Shown: in pieces, positions 25,886 through 34,730 of the stretch | Layout: each line of letters starts with the position of its first letter | How positions within the stretch are numbered: the stretch's first letter is position 1 | DNA from: Micromonospora noduli | Lineage (GTDB): Bacteria; Actinomycetota; Actinomycetes; Mycobacteriales; Micromonosporaceae | Assembly (NCBI RefSeq): GCF_003264365.1 | Contig: NZ_PYAK01000043.1 | Coordinates: 1-49,938 of the forward strand | Direction: 5' to 3' | Length of the DNA stretch: 49,938 bases | Notes under the pieces: model-generated | What the model was told of the DNA's origin: nothing | Databases searched by the model: none | What the model saw: the letters and a program-made list of their open reading frames with translations, nothing else | Made by a program: the position numbers and the translations under genes

Positions 25886-28800
25886 TCAGTCCTGCAACTG
25901 CCGGCGCAGCGTCACCTCGGTGCCCTCAGCGGTACGCCGTACCGACAGATCGCCCAGCGCTCTGATCAGGGCCAGGCCGCGGCCCCGGAAGCCGGAGCCG
26001 GTCGACTCCCGCCACTGCCCGCTGTCGCGCACCGTGGCCGTCACCGTCCGATCCTCGATGGCCACCTCCACACTGATCATGGCCTCGGCGGGGTGGACCG
26101 GGTGCTCGATGGCGTTGGCGGCGGCCTCGGAGACGGCGACGGTCAGGTCGAACAGGTCGGTCTCGCCGACGGAGTGCGCGATCAGGAAGTCCTCCAGCCG
26201 CTTCCGGAGCACGCTGAGCCGTGTCGGGTCCGCCGGTAGCCGCAGCGCGAAGCGGTTCAGCTCCGCCGCCTCCAGGGCGAGAACCGCCACGTCGTCACGG
26301 CGCGGCCGTCCGGTGACCCGCTCCACGACCGCGTCGATCAGGTCCACCACGTGCTCACTCGGGCTGGCCGCGTCGATGCGCAGCTGGGCCAGTGAGGCAT
26401 CGATGCCGAGCTGACGGTCCTCGATCAGCCCGTCGGTGTAGAGCAGCAGTCGAGTGCCGGCCGGCAACTCGCCCTCGACCGACTCGTACGTCGCGTTGGG
26501 TAGGGCGCCGACCGGTGGACCGAGCGCCCGGTCGTGCAGGAACGCCACGTCGCCTCCGGTGATCAACAGTGGGGACGGATGACCGGCGCTCGCGTACCGC
26601 AGCCGACCGGTGCGGGGGTTGAACAGCAGGCAGACCACCGTCGCGAAGGAGCGGCCCTCGGTGGAGCCGACCAGCCGGTTGAGCCGGGTCAGCGACTCAC
26701 CCGGATCGAAGCCCTCCAGCACGTACGCCCGCAGCGCGTTGCGCAGCTGCCCCATCGCCGCGGCGGCCCGGACGCCCTTACCGACCACGTCGCCGATGAC
26801 CAGCACCAGCTCGTCGCCGTTCAGCGCGATCGCGTCGTACCAGTCGCCGCCGACCTCGACGTCGGCGCTGCCCGGCAGATAACGGCTGGCCACCACCGCG
26901 CCGGGCAGTTGAGGCAGCGACCGGGGCAGCAGGCTGTGCTGCAGGGTGGTGGCGATGCGGTGTTCGGCTTCGTAGAGCTGGGCGTTCTCCAGTCGCACCC
27001 CGACGAGCCGGGCCAGCTGGGTCAACGCGGCGTCGTCGGCCTGCGCCTCGTCGCCGGCTGCCCGCCAGACCTGCAGCTCACCGAGCTGCTTGCCGGTAGT
27101 GCCGGCCAGCTCGGTCACGAAGGACGGGTCGGCGGCGGTGGTGCCGCCGCCGTCCGCCTCGAAGCGCGCCTCAGCGGCGGTGACCACCACCCGAGCCGCC
27201 TCGGCGAGGCTCAACGCGTGTCGGGCGGCGACCTGGAGCACATCCGCGGTGGATCGGGCGGTGTTCACCGCCACCGCCGCGTCGGCCAGCGCGCGGAGCC
27301 GGCGGATGATCTGCCCGCGCAGCTGGCCCAGCTCGACGTTGGCCCGGACCCGGGCGATCAGCTCCTGCGCGGAGAACGGCTTGGTGAGGTAGTCGTCGGC
27401 GCCGACGGCGAGACCGGCGACGGCCTCCGCGGAGCCGGCACGGGCGGAGAGCAGCACGATCGGCACGTGCCGGGTACGCGAGTCCGAGCGCAGCGCGCTC
27501 ACCAGCCCGAACCCGTCCAACCGGGGCATCATCACGTCGGTGAGCACCAGGTCGAACCCGCCCTCGCGGGCCAGCGGCAGGGCATCGAGCCCGTCGTTCG
27601 CGGTGACCACGTCCCAGGTCGGGGAGAGCAGCCGGCTGACGTGTTCCTGCAGGTCGGCGTTGTCGTCGACGACCAGGATCCGGCCAGCCGAGGTGCCCTT
27701 CGCCGGCTGCCGGTCGAGCTCGGGTGCCGACGCGACACCGGCCCACAGCGCGGTCTCCGCCACGAAGAGCCGGGCCTGCTCGGGCTCACCCACGGGCAGC
27801 GGGTCGAACGCCGCCACCCGGTCCGCCGGCAGGTGCGCCGAGCCGAACGGAACGGTCACCGTGAAGGTGCTGCCCACGTCGACAGTGCTGGTCAACCCGA
27901 CCTCACCGCCGTGCATCTCGACAAGTTCCCGGACCAGCGCGAGGCCGATGCCGGTGCCCTCGTGGGTGCGTGCCCGCACCCCGGGCACCCGGTGGAACCG
28001 TTCGAAGACGTGCGGCAGTTCGTCCGGCACGATGCCGACGCCGGTGTCCGTCACCTCCAGCCGGGCCGCGCCCTCGACGGCCCGGATCCGCACCCGGATC
28101 TCGCCGTCGAAGGTGAACTTGACCGCGTTCGACACCAGGTTGAGGACGATCTTCTCCCACATGTCCCGGTCGACGAAGACCGGTGTCGGCAGCGGCGGAC
28201 AGTCCACCACCAGTCGCAACCCGGCCCGGTCGGTGGCCGAGCGGAAGGTACTGGCCAGCCGGGCGGTGTAACCGGCGAGGTCGGTGGGCTGGTAGCGGGC
28301 CGCGAGCCGACCGGACTCCAGTCGGGAGAAGTCCAGCACTGTGTTGACCAGCTTGAGCAGGCGCAGCGCGTTGCGGTGCATCATGGTGAGCCGGTCGGTT
28401 TCGGCGGCGGGCAGCTCCGGGTCGGCCAGCATGTCCTCCAGCGGGCCGAGCACCAGGGTCAGCGGGGTGCGGAACTCGTGGCTGACGTTGGCGAAGAAGT
28501 TGGTCTTCGCCCGGTCCAGCGCAGCCAACTCGGCAGCGCGGGCCCGTTCCTGCTCGTACGCCCGCTGCATGCCGACCGCCCGGGAGATCTGGGCGGCGAC
28601 CAGGCCGAGGAAGTCGCGGTAGTCGTCGCTCAGCGGCAGCTGACGGGCCACGCCGACGACCAGCGCGCCGACGGTCTGGTTGGTCGCCGTGAGCGGCAGC
28701 ACGAGGGCCTGGTCGGCGGCGTCGACAGGCAACGCGTCGAACAGAGCGGCCACCTCGATCGTGGCGGGCGCGCCATCGGCGGTCAGCCGGGCCAACAACT

Positions 28801-29545
28801 GCGCTGTGACATCGACGGCGGGCGGCGTGGTGCCGGTGCAACCGGCCAGGGTGAGCTGGTCGTTGTCGTCAGCCAGATAGATCAGCGCGAACGGCACGTC
28901 CGCCCGGTGCCGGCCGAGCACCCCGGCGGCGGTCCGACCCAGTTCCGTGGCGCTGCCGATATCGGTCAGCTCGGCACCCAGCTCGGACAGCGCTCGCAGT
29001 CGACGCTCGCCGAGCACCCGCCCGGTGGTCTCGCTGACGATGCAGTAGACGCCACTGACCGAGCCGTCGTCCCCCCGGATCGGGTCGTACGAGACGTTGA
29101 AGTAGGTCTGCTCGACGAAGCCGTAACGGTCCAGCAGAAAGGGATGGTCCTCGCCCCGGTAGGAGCGGCCGGTGCTCCGGACGCTGTCGAGCAGCGGGCC
29201 GAGCACCGGCCAGGTCTCCGCCCAGTTCGCGCGGGCCGGTTGGCCGATCACGTCCGGGTGTTTGCCGCCGATGGTCGGCCGGTAGGCGTCGTTGTAGAAG
29301 GCCAACTGCTCGTCGCCCCAGAACATGACGATCGGCGCGCTGGAGGCGAGCATCATGCCGACCGCGTTGGAGAGCGCCGGAGGCCACTGACCGGGCTCGC
29401 CCAGCGGACCGGAGGACCAGTCGAAGGAGGCCAGCCGCTCGCCCATCTCGCCGCCGGCCGCGAACGCGGCCGCCAGCATCGGCGGGGTCTCGCGACCGGA
29501 CAGGGCGGGATGCCCGATGTCCGCGCCCCCCTGGGCCGAGCTCAT
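25886..29545 (-). CDS. Multidomain sensor: PAS-GAF-histidine kinase-receiver-GAF-SpoIIE phosphatase-RsbW kinase
   Basis: 1219 residues. The ATG giving MSSAQGGADIGHP is chosen because GGGAGG lies 6 bases before it. Order: PAS (about 30-160), GAF (about 165-335), HisKA with FFANVSHEFRTPL (near 352), HATPase (about 440-570; NLVSNAVKFTF, GTGIGLALVREL), receiver with VVDDNAD and phospho-Asp in LVLTDVMMP (near 668), a second GAF (about 745-860), SpoIIE-type PP2C (about 865-1075; VEVGGDWYDA, GDVVGKGV) and an RsbW-like HATPase (about 1100-1215; DLTVAVSEAAANAIEHP). All catalytic motifs look intact. It probably senses a signal and switches the neighbouring STAS protein. Confidence 0.93.
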   Translation of the reverse strand: MSSAQGGADIGHPALSGRETPPMLAAAFAAGGEMGERLASFDWSSGPLGEPGQWPPALSNAVGMMLASSAPIVMFWGDEQLAFYNDAYRPTIGGKHPDVIGQPARANWAETWPVLGPLLDSVRSTGRSYRGEDHPFLLDRYGFVEQTYFNVSYDPIRGDDGSVSGVYCIVSETTGRVLGERRLRALSELGAELTDIGSATELGRTAAGVLGRHRADVPFALIYLADDNDQLTLAGCTGTTPPAVDVTAQLLARLTADGAPATIEVAALFDALPVDAADQALVLPLTATNQTVGALVVGVARQLPLSDDYRDFLGLVAAQISRAVGMQRAYEQERARAAELAALDRAKTNFFANVSHEFRTPLTLVLGPLEDMLADPELPAAETDRLTMMHRNALRLLKLVNTVLDFSRLESGRLAARYQPTDLAGYTARLASTFRSATDRAGLRLVVDCPPLPTPVFVDRDMWEKIVLNLVSNAVKFTFDGEIRVRIRAVEGAARLEVTDTGVGIVPDELPHVFERFHRVPGVRARTHEGTGIGLALVRELVEMHGGEVGLTSTVDVGSTFTVTVPFGSAHLPADRVAAFDPLPVGEPEQARLFVAETALWAGVASAPELDRQPAKGTSAGRILVVDDNADLQEHVSRLLSPTWDVVTANDGLDALPLAREGGFDLVLTDVMMPRLDGFGLVSALRSDSRTRHVPIVLLSARAGSAEAVAGLAVGADDYLTKPFSAQELIARVRANVELGQLRGQIIRRLRALADAAVAVNTARSTADVLQVAARHALSLAEAARVVVTAAEARFEADGGGTTAADPSFVTELAGTTGKQLGELQVWRAAGDEAQADDAALTQLARLVGVRLENAQLYEAEHRIATTLQHSLLPRSLPQLPGAVVASRYLPGSADVEVGGDWYDAIALNGDELVLVIGDVVGKGVRAAAAMGQLRNALRAYVLEGFDPGESLTRLNRLVGSTEGRSFATVVCLLFNPRTGRLRYASAGHPSPLLITGGDVAFLHDRALGPPVGALPNATYESVEGELPAGTRLLLYTDGLIEDRQLGIDASLAQLRIDAASPSEHVVDLIDAVVERVTGRPRRDDVAVLALEAAELNRFALRLPADPTRLSVLRKRLEDFLIAHSVGETDLFDLTVAVSEAAANAIEHPVHPAEAMISVEVAIEDRTVTATVRDSGQWRESTGSGFRGRGLALIRALGDLSVRRTAEGTEVTLRRQLQD

Positions 29546-29738
29546 GCAGCCTCCCGCTCCGGCCGTACCCCTCGACCGTTGATCTTCACCCGCCGTGCTT
29601 CGACTTGTACCCCAGCGGACCAGCAACGTAACGCATCACGAGCGACGGACGCTGGTTACGTACACCTGGGTCGTCGGGCACCGGACAGTGCGGGTGGACG
29701 GCGGCGTCGAACGGCGGCGGGCTGAACGCTCTGACGAG

Positions 29739-30290
29739 TCAGAAGACCGGCAGTCCGTCGATGCTTGCCGCGTTCCTGGTGGCCCGGTAGGCGACCAGAT
29801 CATCGGCGCTGCGGCGAGAGTGTGAGGTGAGTAACAGATCACGTTCGGCGCGGAAGTCCATCAGTGGCACCGCGTATCCGCAGGAGTCACTGACCCGCTC
29901 CACCTCGACCGTGATGACCGCCCGGACGGCGTGCACGTCCGGCGGTGCGGGAAACTCGGCGAGCCGATCGGCGAAGGCGTCCTCGGTGACCGCGACGCTG
30001 CTGCCCCGACCATGCAACCGGACGATCTTCGGCGGGCCGTCGAAGGCACAGAACATCAGCGTGATCCGGCCGTTGTCCCGCAGGTGGGCGATGGTCTCCG
30101 CTCCACTGCCGTGATAGTCGAGGTAGGCAACCCGGTGCGGGCCGAGGATCACGAACGTGCCCCGCATGCCCTTCGGAGACACGTTGACGTGCCCCTCGAC
30201 CCCGGACGGGGCGGTCGCCACGAAGAAGAGCGGCTGCGCCACGATGAAGTCACGCAGTCGACAGTCGATCTCCGGATAAACCTTGCCCAT
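29739..30290 (-). CDS. Pyridoxamine 5'-phosphate oxidase-fold protein
   Basis: 183 residues; ATG with GGGAGG about 9 bases upstream. The split-barrel flavin-binding pattern is FFVATAPSGVEGHVNVSPKG, then GPHRVAYLDYHGSGAETIAHL and RITLMFCAFDGPPKIVRLHG. Such proteins bind FMN or F420; true PdxH activity is unlikely because the specific C-terminal signature is absent. It follows the hydrolase gene by 47 bases and may be the last gene of the catabolic operon, though its link to the pathway is not obvious. Confidence 0.83.
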   Translation of the reverse strand: MGKVYPEIDCRLRDFIVAQPLFFVATAPSGVEGHVNVSPKGMRGTFVILGPHRVAYLDYHGSGAETIAHLRDNGRITLMFCAFDGPPKIVRLHGRGSSVAVTEDAFADRLAEFPAPPDVHAVRAVITVEVERVSDSCGYAVPLMDFRAERDLLLTSHSRRSADDLVAYRATRNAASIDGLPVF

Positions 30291-30337
30291 GCCCCGATCC
30301 TCCCACCGGTGCCATCGACGGGCGGGGGCGATCTCAG

Positions 30338-31033
30338 TCACACCCGCCGGCCGGCGGCCTGCACCAACGCGGTGATCGGGGCGGGATCCGACTCGTTCTC
30401 CGGATGCCACTGCACTCCGAGCACGAACGGCAGGGCCGGGTCCTCCACCGCCTCGACCACGCCGTCCCCCGCCCAACCGGTCACTGTGAGCCGGCCCGGA
30501 TCGGCGACCGCCTGGTGGTGGTACGAGTTGACCTGGTCGACACCGGCCAGCACCGAGGCGGCCAGGCTCCCCGGCGCGAACCGCACCGCGTGCGCCCCGT
30601 ACACCCCGGACGCGGGGCGGTGCGCCTCGTGACCCACCACGTCGGGCAGGTGCTGGTGCAAGGTGCCGCCGTACGCGACAGCGAGCAACTGCATCCCCCG
30701 ACACACGCCCAGCACCGGCACCTCGGCGGCGAGCGCGGCGGCCAACACTGTCAACTCGCCGGCGTCCCGGTCCGGCCGATCCTCGGTACGGGGGTCGGGC
30801 GGCTGGCCGTACCGCCCCGGGCCGACGTCCGCGCCACCCGCCAACAGCAACCCGTCGAGGACTGCCACCACGTCCGCGTCCACGTCGTCCGGTGGCAGGA
30901 CCACCGCCCGGCCACCCGCGGCCGCCACCGCCCGCGGGTACGCCTCGGGTACCAGCACCGCCCGCACACCCCGCCAGACCGCCCAGTCGGCGGGTTCGAC
31001 GTACGCGCTGACCCCGATCAGCGGCCTTCTCAT
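30338..31033 (-). CDS. Class-I glutamine amidotransferase-like gamma-glutamyl hydrolase (PuuD type)
   Basis: Hydrolyses a gamma-glutamyl amide, releasing glutamate. 231 residues from the ATG giving MRRPLIGVSAYVEPADW. An alternative GTG at 31090 adds 19 residues that are simply the 47-bp repeat. The catalytic Cys is in VLGVCRGMQLLAVAYGG (near 117), the His and Glu in VLGVQWHPENE (near 217). GGADVGPGRYGQ is typical of the peptidase C26/PuuD family. Belongs with the ligase, ALDH and SDR upstream, where it would perform the final deglutamylation. Confidence 0.88.
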   Translation of the reverse strand: MRRPLIGVSAYVEPADWAVWRGVRAVLVPEAYPRAVAAAGGRAVVLPPDDVDADVVAVLDGLLLAGGADVGPGRYGQPPDPRTEDRPDRDAGELTVLAAALAAEVPVLGVCRGMQLLAVAYGGTLHQHLPDVVGHEAHRPASGVYGAHAVRFAPGSLAASVLAGVDQVNSYHHQAVADPGRLTVTGWAGDGVVEAVEDPALPFVLGVQWHPENESDPAPITALVQAAGRRV

Positions 31034-31043
31034 AGCTGGCACG

Positions 31044-31090
31044 GTTCGCGACTGCGGGGCTCGCAAACCCGGCTCACTCCTCGCGCTCAC
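31044..31090 (-). repeat. 47-bp GTGAGCGCGAGG repeat, copy 2
   Basis: 44 of 47 positions match 23099-23145 (differences at repeat positions 13, 24 and 40). Its first bases (GTGA) provide the TGA stop of the SDR gene, and it reads in frame into the hydrolase gene as MSARSEPGLRAPQSRT. It may therefore act as a portable stop/start junction. Confidence 0.85.
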
Positions 31091-31854
31091 AGAGGCGTGA
31101 CGTAGGCGCCAGTGATGCCGCCGTCGACCACGAACTGCGCGGCGGTCATGAACGAGGCGTCGTCGCTGGCCAGGAACGCCACCGCGGCGGCGATCTCCTC
31201 CGGTTGCCCGAAGCGTCCCATCGGCACGTGCACCAGCCGACGGGCGGCCCGCTCCGGGTCGGCGGCGAAGAGTTCCAGCAGCAACGGGGTGGCCACCGGG
31301 CCGGGACAGAGGGCGTTGACCCGGATGCCCTCACGGGCGAACTGCACACCCAACTCCCGGGTCATCGCCAGCACCCCGCCCTTGCTCGCGGTGTACGCGA
31401 TCTGCGACGTGGCCGCACCCATCAACGCCACGAACGAGGCCGTGTTGATGATCGAGCCCTTGCCCTGCCGACGCATGTGCGGAATGGCGTACTTGCAGCA
31501 CAGGTAGACGCTCGTGGTGTTGACCCGCAACACCCGCTCCCACGCGTCCAGGCCGGTGTCCAGGATGGAGTCGTCGTCCGGCGGGGAGATGCCGGCGTTG
31601 TTGAACGCGATGTCCACCCGGCCGTGCCGGTCGGCCACCCCGTCGAACAGGTCGCGTACCGCCGACTCGTCGGCCACGTCGGTGGCCACGAACTCTCCGC
31701 CGCACTCCTCGGCGGCCTTCGTACCGGCCGCCGCGTCGATGTCCACGCACACCACCCGGGCCCCCTCGGCGGCGAACCGCCGCACGGTGGCCAACCCGAT
31801 GCCACTGCCCGCTCCGGTGACCACTGCCACCCGGTCCTGCAACCGACCCTGCAC
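31087..31854 (-). CDS. SDR-family NAD(P)-dependent oxidoreductase
   Basis: 255 residues. The GTG giving MQGRLQDRVAVVTGAGSGIG is chosen because GGAGGA lies 9 bases upstream; a GTG three codons earlier overlaps the ALDH stop. Rossmann TGAGSGIG (about 14-21), NNAG, catalytic Ser in NTASFVALMGAATSQ and YTASK (Tyr/Lys) near 155. Ends with the classic VDGGITGAYVTPL. In this operon it is the likely oxidant of an alcohol to the aldehyde used by the neighbouring ALDH. Confidence 0.93.
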   Translation of the reverse strand: MQGRLQDRVAVVTGAGSGIGLATVRRFAAEGARVVCVDIDAAAGTKAAEECGGEFVATDVADESAVRDLFDGVADRHGRVDIAFNNAGISPPDDDSILDTGLDAWERVLRVNTTSVYLCCKYAIPHMRRQGKGSIINTASFVALMGAATSQIAYTASKGGVLAMTRELGVQFAREGIRVNALCPGPVATPLLLELFAADPERAARRLVHVPMGRFGQPEEIAAAVAFLASDDASFMTAAQFVVDGGITGAYVTPL

Positions 31855-31859
31855 TGGCG

Positions 31860-33215
31860 TCACTCCTCCGTCGCGATGAACACGTTCTTGACGTCCGTGA
31901 AGGAGTGCAGCGCGTCCGGGCCCAGCTCGCGGCCGAGCCCGGAGCGCTTCATCCCGCCGAACGGGGTCCAGTAGCGCACCGAGGAGTGCGAGTTGACGCT
32001 GAGGTTGCCCGAGTCGACGGCGCGGGCCAGGCGCAGGGCCCGACCCACGTCCCGGGTCCAGATCGAGCCGGAGAGGCCGTACTCGGTGTCGTTGGCGAGC
32101 CGGACCGCGTCCGCCTCGTCGTCGAACGGCAGCACCGAGACCACCGGGCCGAAGATCTCCTCCCGCCAGTGCCGGTCGGCCGGCGAGTCGGCCAGCAGCA
32201 CTGTGGGTGCGTGCCAGAACCCGGGGCCGTCGGGGCAGGAGCCGGTGAAGGCCACAGTCGCCCCAGCGAGGTAACCGGCTACCCGGTCCCGTTGGGCGGC
32301 GGAGATCAGCGGGCCCATCTCGGCGGTGTCGCGGGACGGGTCCTCGACCCGCACCGCCCGTACCGCAGGTTCGAGCAGTTCCAGGAACCGGTCGTACACC
32401 GAACGCTGGACCAGGATCCGCGACCGTGCGCAGCAGTCCTGGCCGGCGTTGTCGAAGACCGCGCCCGGCGCGGTCGCGGCGGCGCGTTCCAGGTCGGCGT
32501 CGGCGAACACGATGTTCGCGCTCTTGCCACCCAACTCCAGGGTGAGTCGCTTCACCTGGGCGGCGCAGCCGGCCATGATCCGGGTGCCGACCTCGGTGGA
32601 GCCGGTGAAGCAGATCTTGCGGACCGCCGGGTGGGTGACGAACCGCTCCCCCACGACCGAGCCCTCGCCCGGGATGACGGTGAAGACGCCGTCGGGCAGG
32701 CCGGCCTCGCGGGCCAACTCGGCCAGGCGCAGTGCGGTGAGCGGGGTCAGTTCGGCGGGCTTGAGCACCACTGTGTTGCCGGCGGCGAGCGCCGGGGCGA
32801 ACCCCCAGGCGGCGATCGGCATCGGGAAGTTCCAGGGCACGATCACGCCGACCACACCGAGTGGCTCGTGGAAGGTGACGTCCAACCCGCCGGGCACCGG
32901 AATCTGCCGCCCGGTCAACCGCTCGGGCGCGCCGGCGTAGTAATCCAGGACGTCGCGGACGTTGCCCGCCTCCCACCGGGCGTTGCCGACGGTGTGCCCG
33001 GAGTTGCGCACCTCCAGCACTGCCAACTCGTCCAGATGCGCGTCGACCACGGCGGCGAACCGCCGCAGCAACCGTGCCCGATCACCCGCACCCACCTGAC
33101 GCCAGGTCTCGAAAGCGGCAGCCGCCCGCGAGATGGCCGCGTCAACCTCGTCCACCGAGGCCGCCGCAACCTCCCGAAACCCCACCCCGCTAGCCGGGTC
33201 CACCAGGACCGTCAC
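31860..33215 (-). CDS. Aldehyde dehydrogenase (NAD(P)-dependent)
   Basis: 451 residues from a GTG with GGAGGT about 7 bases upstream. PWNFPMPIAAWGFAPALAAG, FTGSTEVGTRI, catalytic Glu in LELGGKSANIVF and Cys in AGQDCCARSRI (about 265-275), plus EEIFGPVVSVLPF and PFGGMKRSGLGRELG. Close to the amino-aldehyde dehydrogenases that act in gamma-glutamylated amine catabolism. 24 bases after the glutamine-synthetase-like gene; probably oxidises the gamma-glutamyl amino aldehyde to the acid. Confidence 0.94.
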   Translation of the reverse strand: MTVLVDPASGVGFREVAAASVDEVDAAISRAAAAFETWRQVGAGDRARLLRRFAAVVDAHLDELAVLEVRNSGHTVGNARWEAGNVRDVLDYYAGAPERLTGRQIPVPGGLDVTFHEPLGVVGVIVPWNFPMPIAAWGFAPALAAGNTVVLKPAELTPLTALRLAELAREAGLPDGVFTVIPGEGSVVGERFVTHPAVRKICFTGSTEVGTRIMAGCAAQVKRLTLELGGKSANIVFADADLERAAATAPGAVFDNAGQDCCARSRILVQRSVYDRFLELLEPAVRAVRVEDPSRDTAEMGPLISAAQRDRVAGYLAGATVAFTGSCPDGPGFWHAPTVLLADSPADRHWREEIFGPVVSVLPFDDEADAVRLANDTEYGLSGSIWTRDVGRALRLARAVDSGNLSVNSHSSVRYWTPFGGMKRSGLGRELGPDALHSFTDVKNVFIATEE

Positions 33216-33239
33216 ACCGCCACCTCCATCCTCACGTGG

Positions 33240-34604
33240 TCAGAGGCGTTCGAAACCACGGGTCAGCTCCCAGTCCGTCACCGCGGCGTCGAAGGCGGCC
33301 AGCTCGACCCTCGCCTGGTTGGCGTAGTGGGCCACCACCTCGGCGCCGAACGCCTCCCGGGCCACAGTGGAACCTTCCCAGAGGGCCAGGGCGTCGCGCA
33401 GGGTGCCGGGAACCCGCTCGGCCTCCGGGTCGTCGTACGCGTTGCCGGTGCACTCCGCACCCAGCTCCAGCTCGCCGTCGATGCCGTGCAGCGCCCCGGC
33501 GACCAGCCCGGCGATCGCCAGGTACGGGTTGACGTCGGCGCCGGGCACCCGGTTCTCCACTCGCATGCCCTGCCCGTGCCCGACCACCCGCAGTGCGCAG
33601 GTGCGGTTGTCGACACCCCAGCGCAGCGCGGTCGGGGCGAACGATCCCGGCTGGTAGCGCTTGTAGGAGTTGATGTTCGGGGCGAAGAGCAGGCTGAACT
33701 CCCGCATGGTGGCCAGCAGCCCGGCGAGCACCCGCTGCCCGGTCTGCGACAGGTGCGCCGGTCCGTCGCCGAGCATCGCCGACGAACCGGACTGGTCCCG
33801 CAGTGAGAAGTGGATGTGGCAGGAGTTGCCCTCCCGCTCGTTCGGCTTGGCCATGAAGGTGATCGCCATCCCCTCCTGGGCGGCGATCTCCTTGGCGCCG
33901 TTCTTGTAGATGACGTGATGGTCGGCGCAGGCCACCGCCTCGTCGTACCGGAAGGCGATCTCGTGTTGCCCGAGGTTGCACTCACCCTTGGCGCTCTCCG
34001 GGGTGAGCCCCGCGCCGGCCATCTCGACGCGGATGCGGCGCAGCAGCGGCTCCACCCGGGCGGTGCCGAGCAGCGAGTAGTCGACGTTGTACTGGTTGGC
34101 CGGGGTGAGGTCGCGGTAGCCACGCTGCCAGGCGTCCTCGTACGAGTCGCGGAACAGCACGAACTCCAACTCGGTGCCGGCGTACGCGGTCAGCCCGTGC
34201 TCGGCCAGCCGGTCCAGCTGCCGGCGCAGGATCTGCCGGGGCGAGGCGACCACGTCACCCGAGCCGTCGAGCCAGGTCAGGTCTGCCAGCAACAGGGCGG
34301 AGCCGGGCTGCCAGGGCACCCGACGCAACGTGGCGAAGTCCGGCACCATCGCGAAGTCGCCGTAGCCGCGTTCCCAGCTCGACATCGCGTACCCGTCGAC
34401 TGTGTTCATGTCGACGTCCACGGCGAGCAGGTAGTTGCAGCCCTCGCTGCCGTTGGTCACCACCTGGTCGAGGAAGAAGGGCGCGTGGAACCGCTTGCCC
34501 TGCAACCGGCCCTGCATGTCGACGAGGGCCAGCACCACGGTGTCGATCTCACCCTCGGCGACGGCGACCCGCAGTTGTTCCAGCGTGAGCGGAGCTTTCC
34601 TCAT
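33240..34604 (-). CDS. Glutamine synthetase-like gamma-glutamyl-amine ligase (GlnA3/GlnA4/PuuA type)
   Basis: 454 residues; ATG with GGAGG 7 bases upstream. It has the glutamine synthetase core: AYAGTELEFVLFRDSYEDAW, KGECNLGQHEIAF, GNSCHIHFSL, NINSYKRYQPGSFAP, RVENRVPGADVNPYLAIAGL. It lacks the adenylylation loop of true GlnA. Such paralogues ligate glutamate to an amine with ATP; in Streptomyces GlnA3 acts on polyamines and GlnA4 on ethanolamine. The operon around it (permease, ALDH, SDR, hydrolase) supports amine catabolism rather than ammonia assimilation. Confidence 0.93.
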   Translation of the reverse strand: MRKAPLTLEQLRVAVAEGEIDTVVLALVDMQGRLQGKRFHAPFFLDQVVTNGSEGCNYLLAVDVDMNTVDGYAMSSWERGYGDFAMVPDFATLRRVPWQPGSALLLADLTWLDGSGDVVASPRQILRRQLDRLAEHGLTAYAGTELEFVLFRDSYEDAWQRGYRDLTPANQYNVDYSLLGTARVEPLLRRIRVEMAGAGLTPESAKGECNLGQHEIAFRYDEAVACADHHVIYKNGAKEIAAQEGMAITFMAKPNEREGNSCHIHFSLRDQSGSSAMLGDGPAHLSQTGQRVLAGLLATMREFSLLFAPNINSYKRYQPGSFAPTALRWGVDNRTCALRVVGHGQGMRVENRVPGADVNPYLAIAGLVAGALHGIDGELELGAECTGNAYDDPEAERVPGTLRDALALWEGSTVAREAFGAEVVAHYANQARVELAAFDAAVTDWELTRGFERL

Positions 34605-34730
34605 TCGCGGGCCTCCATCACCAAGGTCTACTGGCAAACCGGATCACCGTCAATGCCCCCGGCGGCACGTGCGGCAAACCCGGCCGTCGGCCGGCGGGAC
34701 GGCAGCACCGCCCGTCCCGCCGGGTGCCGA

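Noticed and set aside
26534..29725. 1063-codon plus-strand ORF
   Set aside because: Shadow of the multidomain sensor; no recognisable domain.
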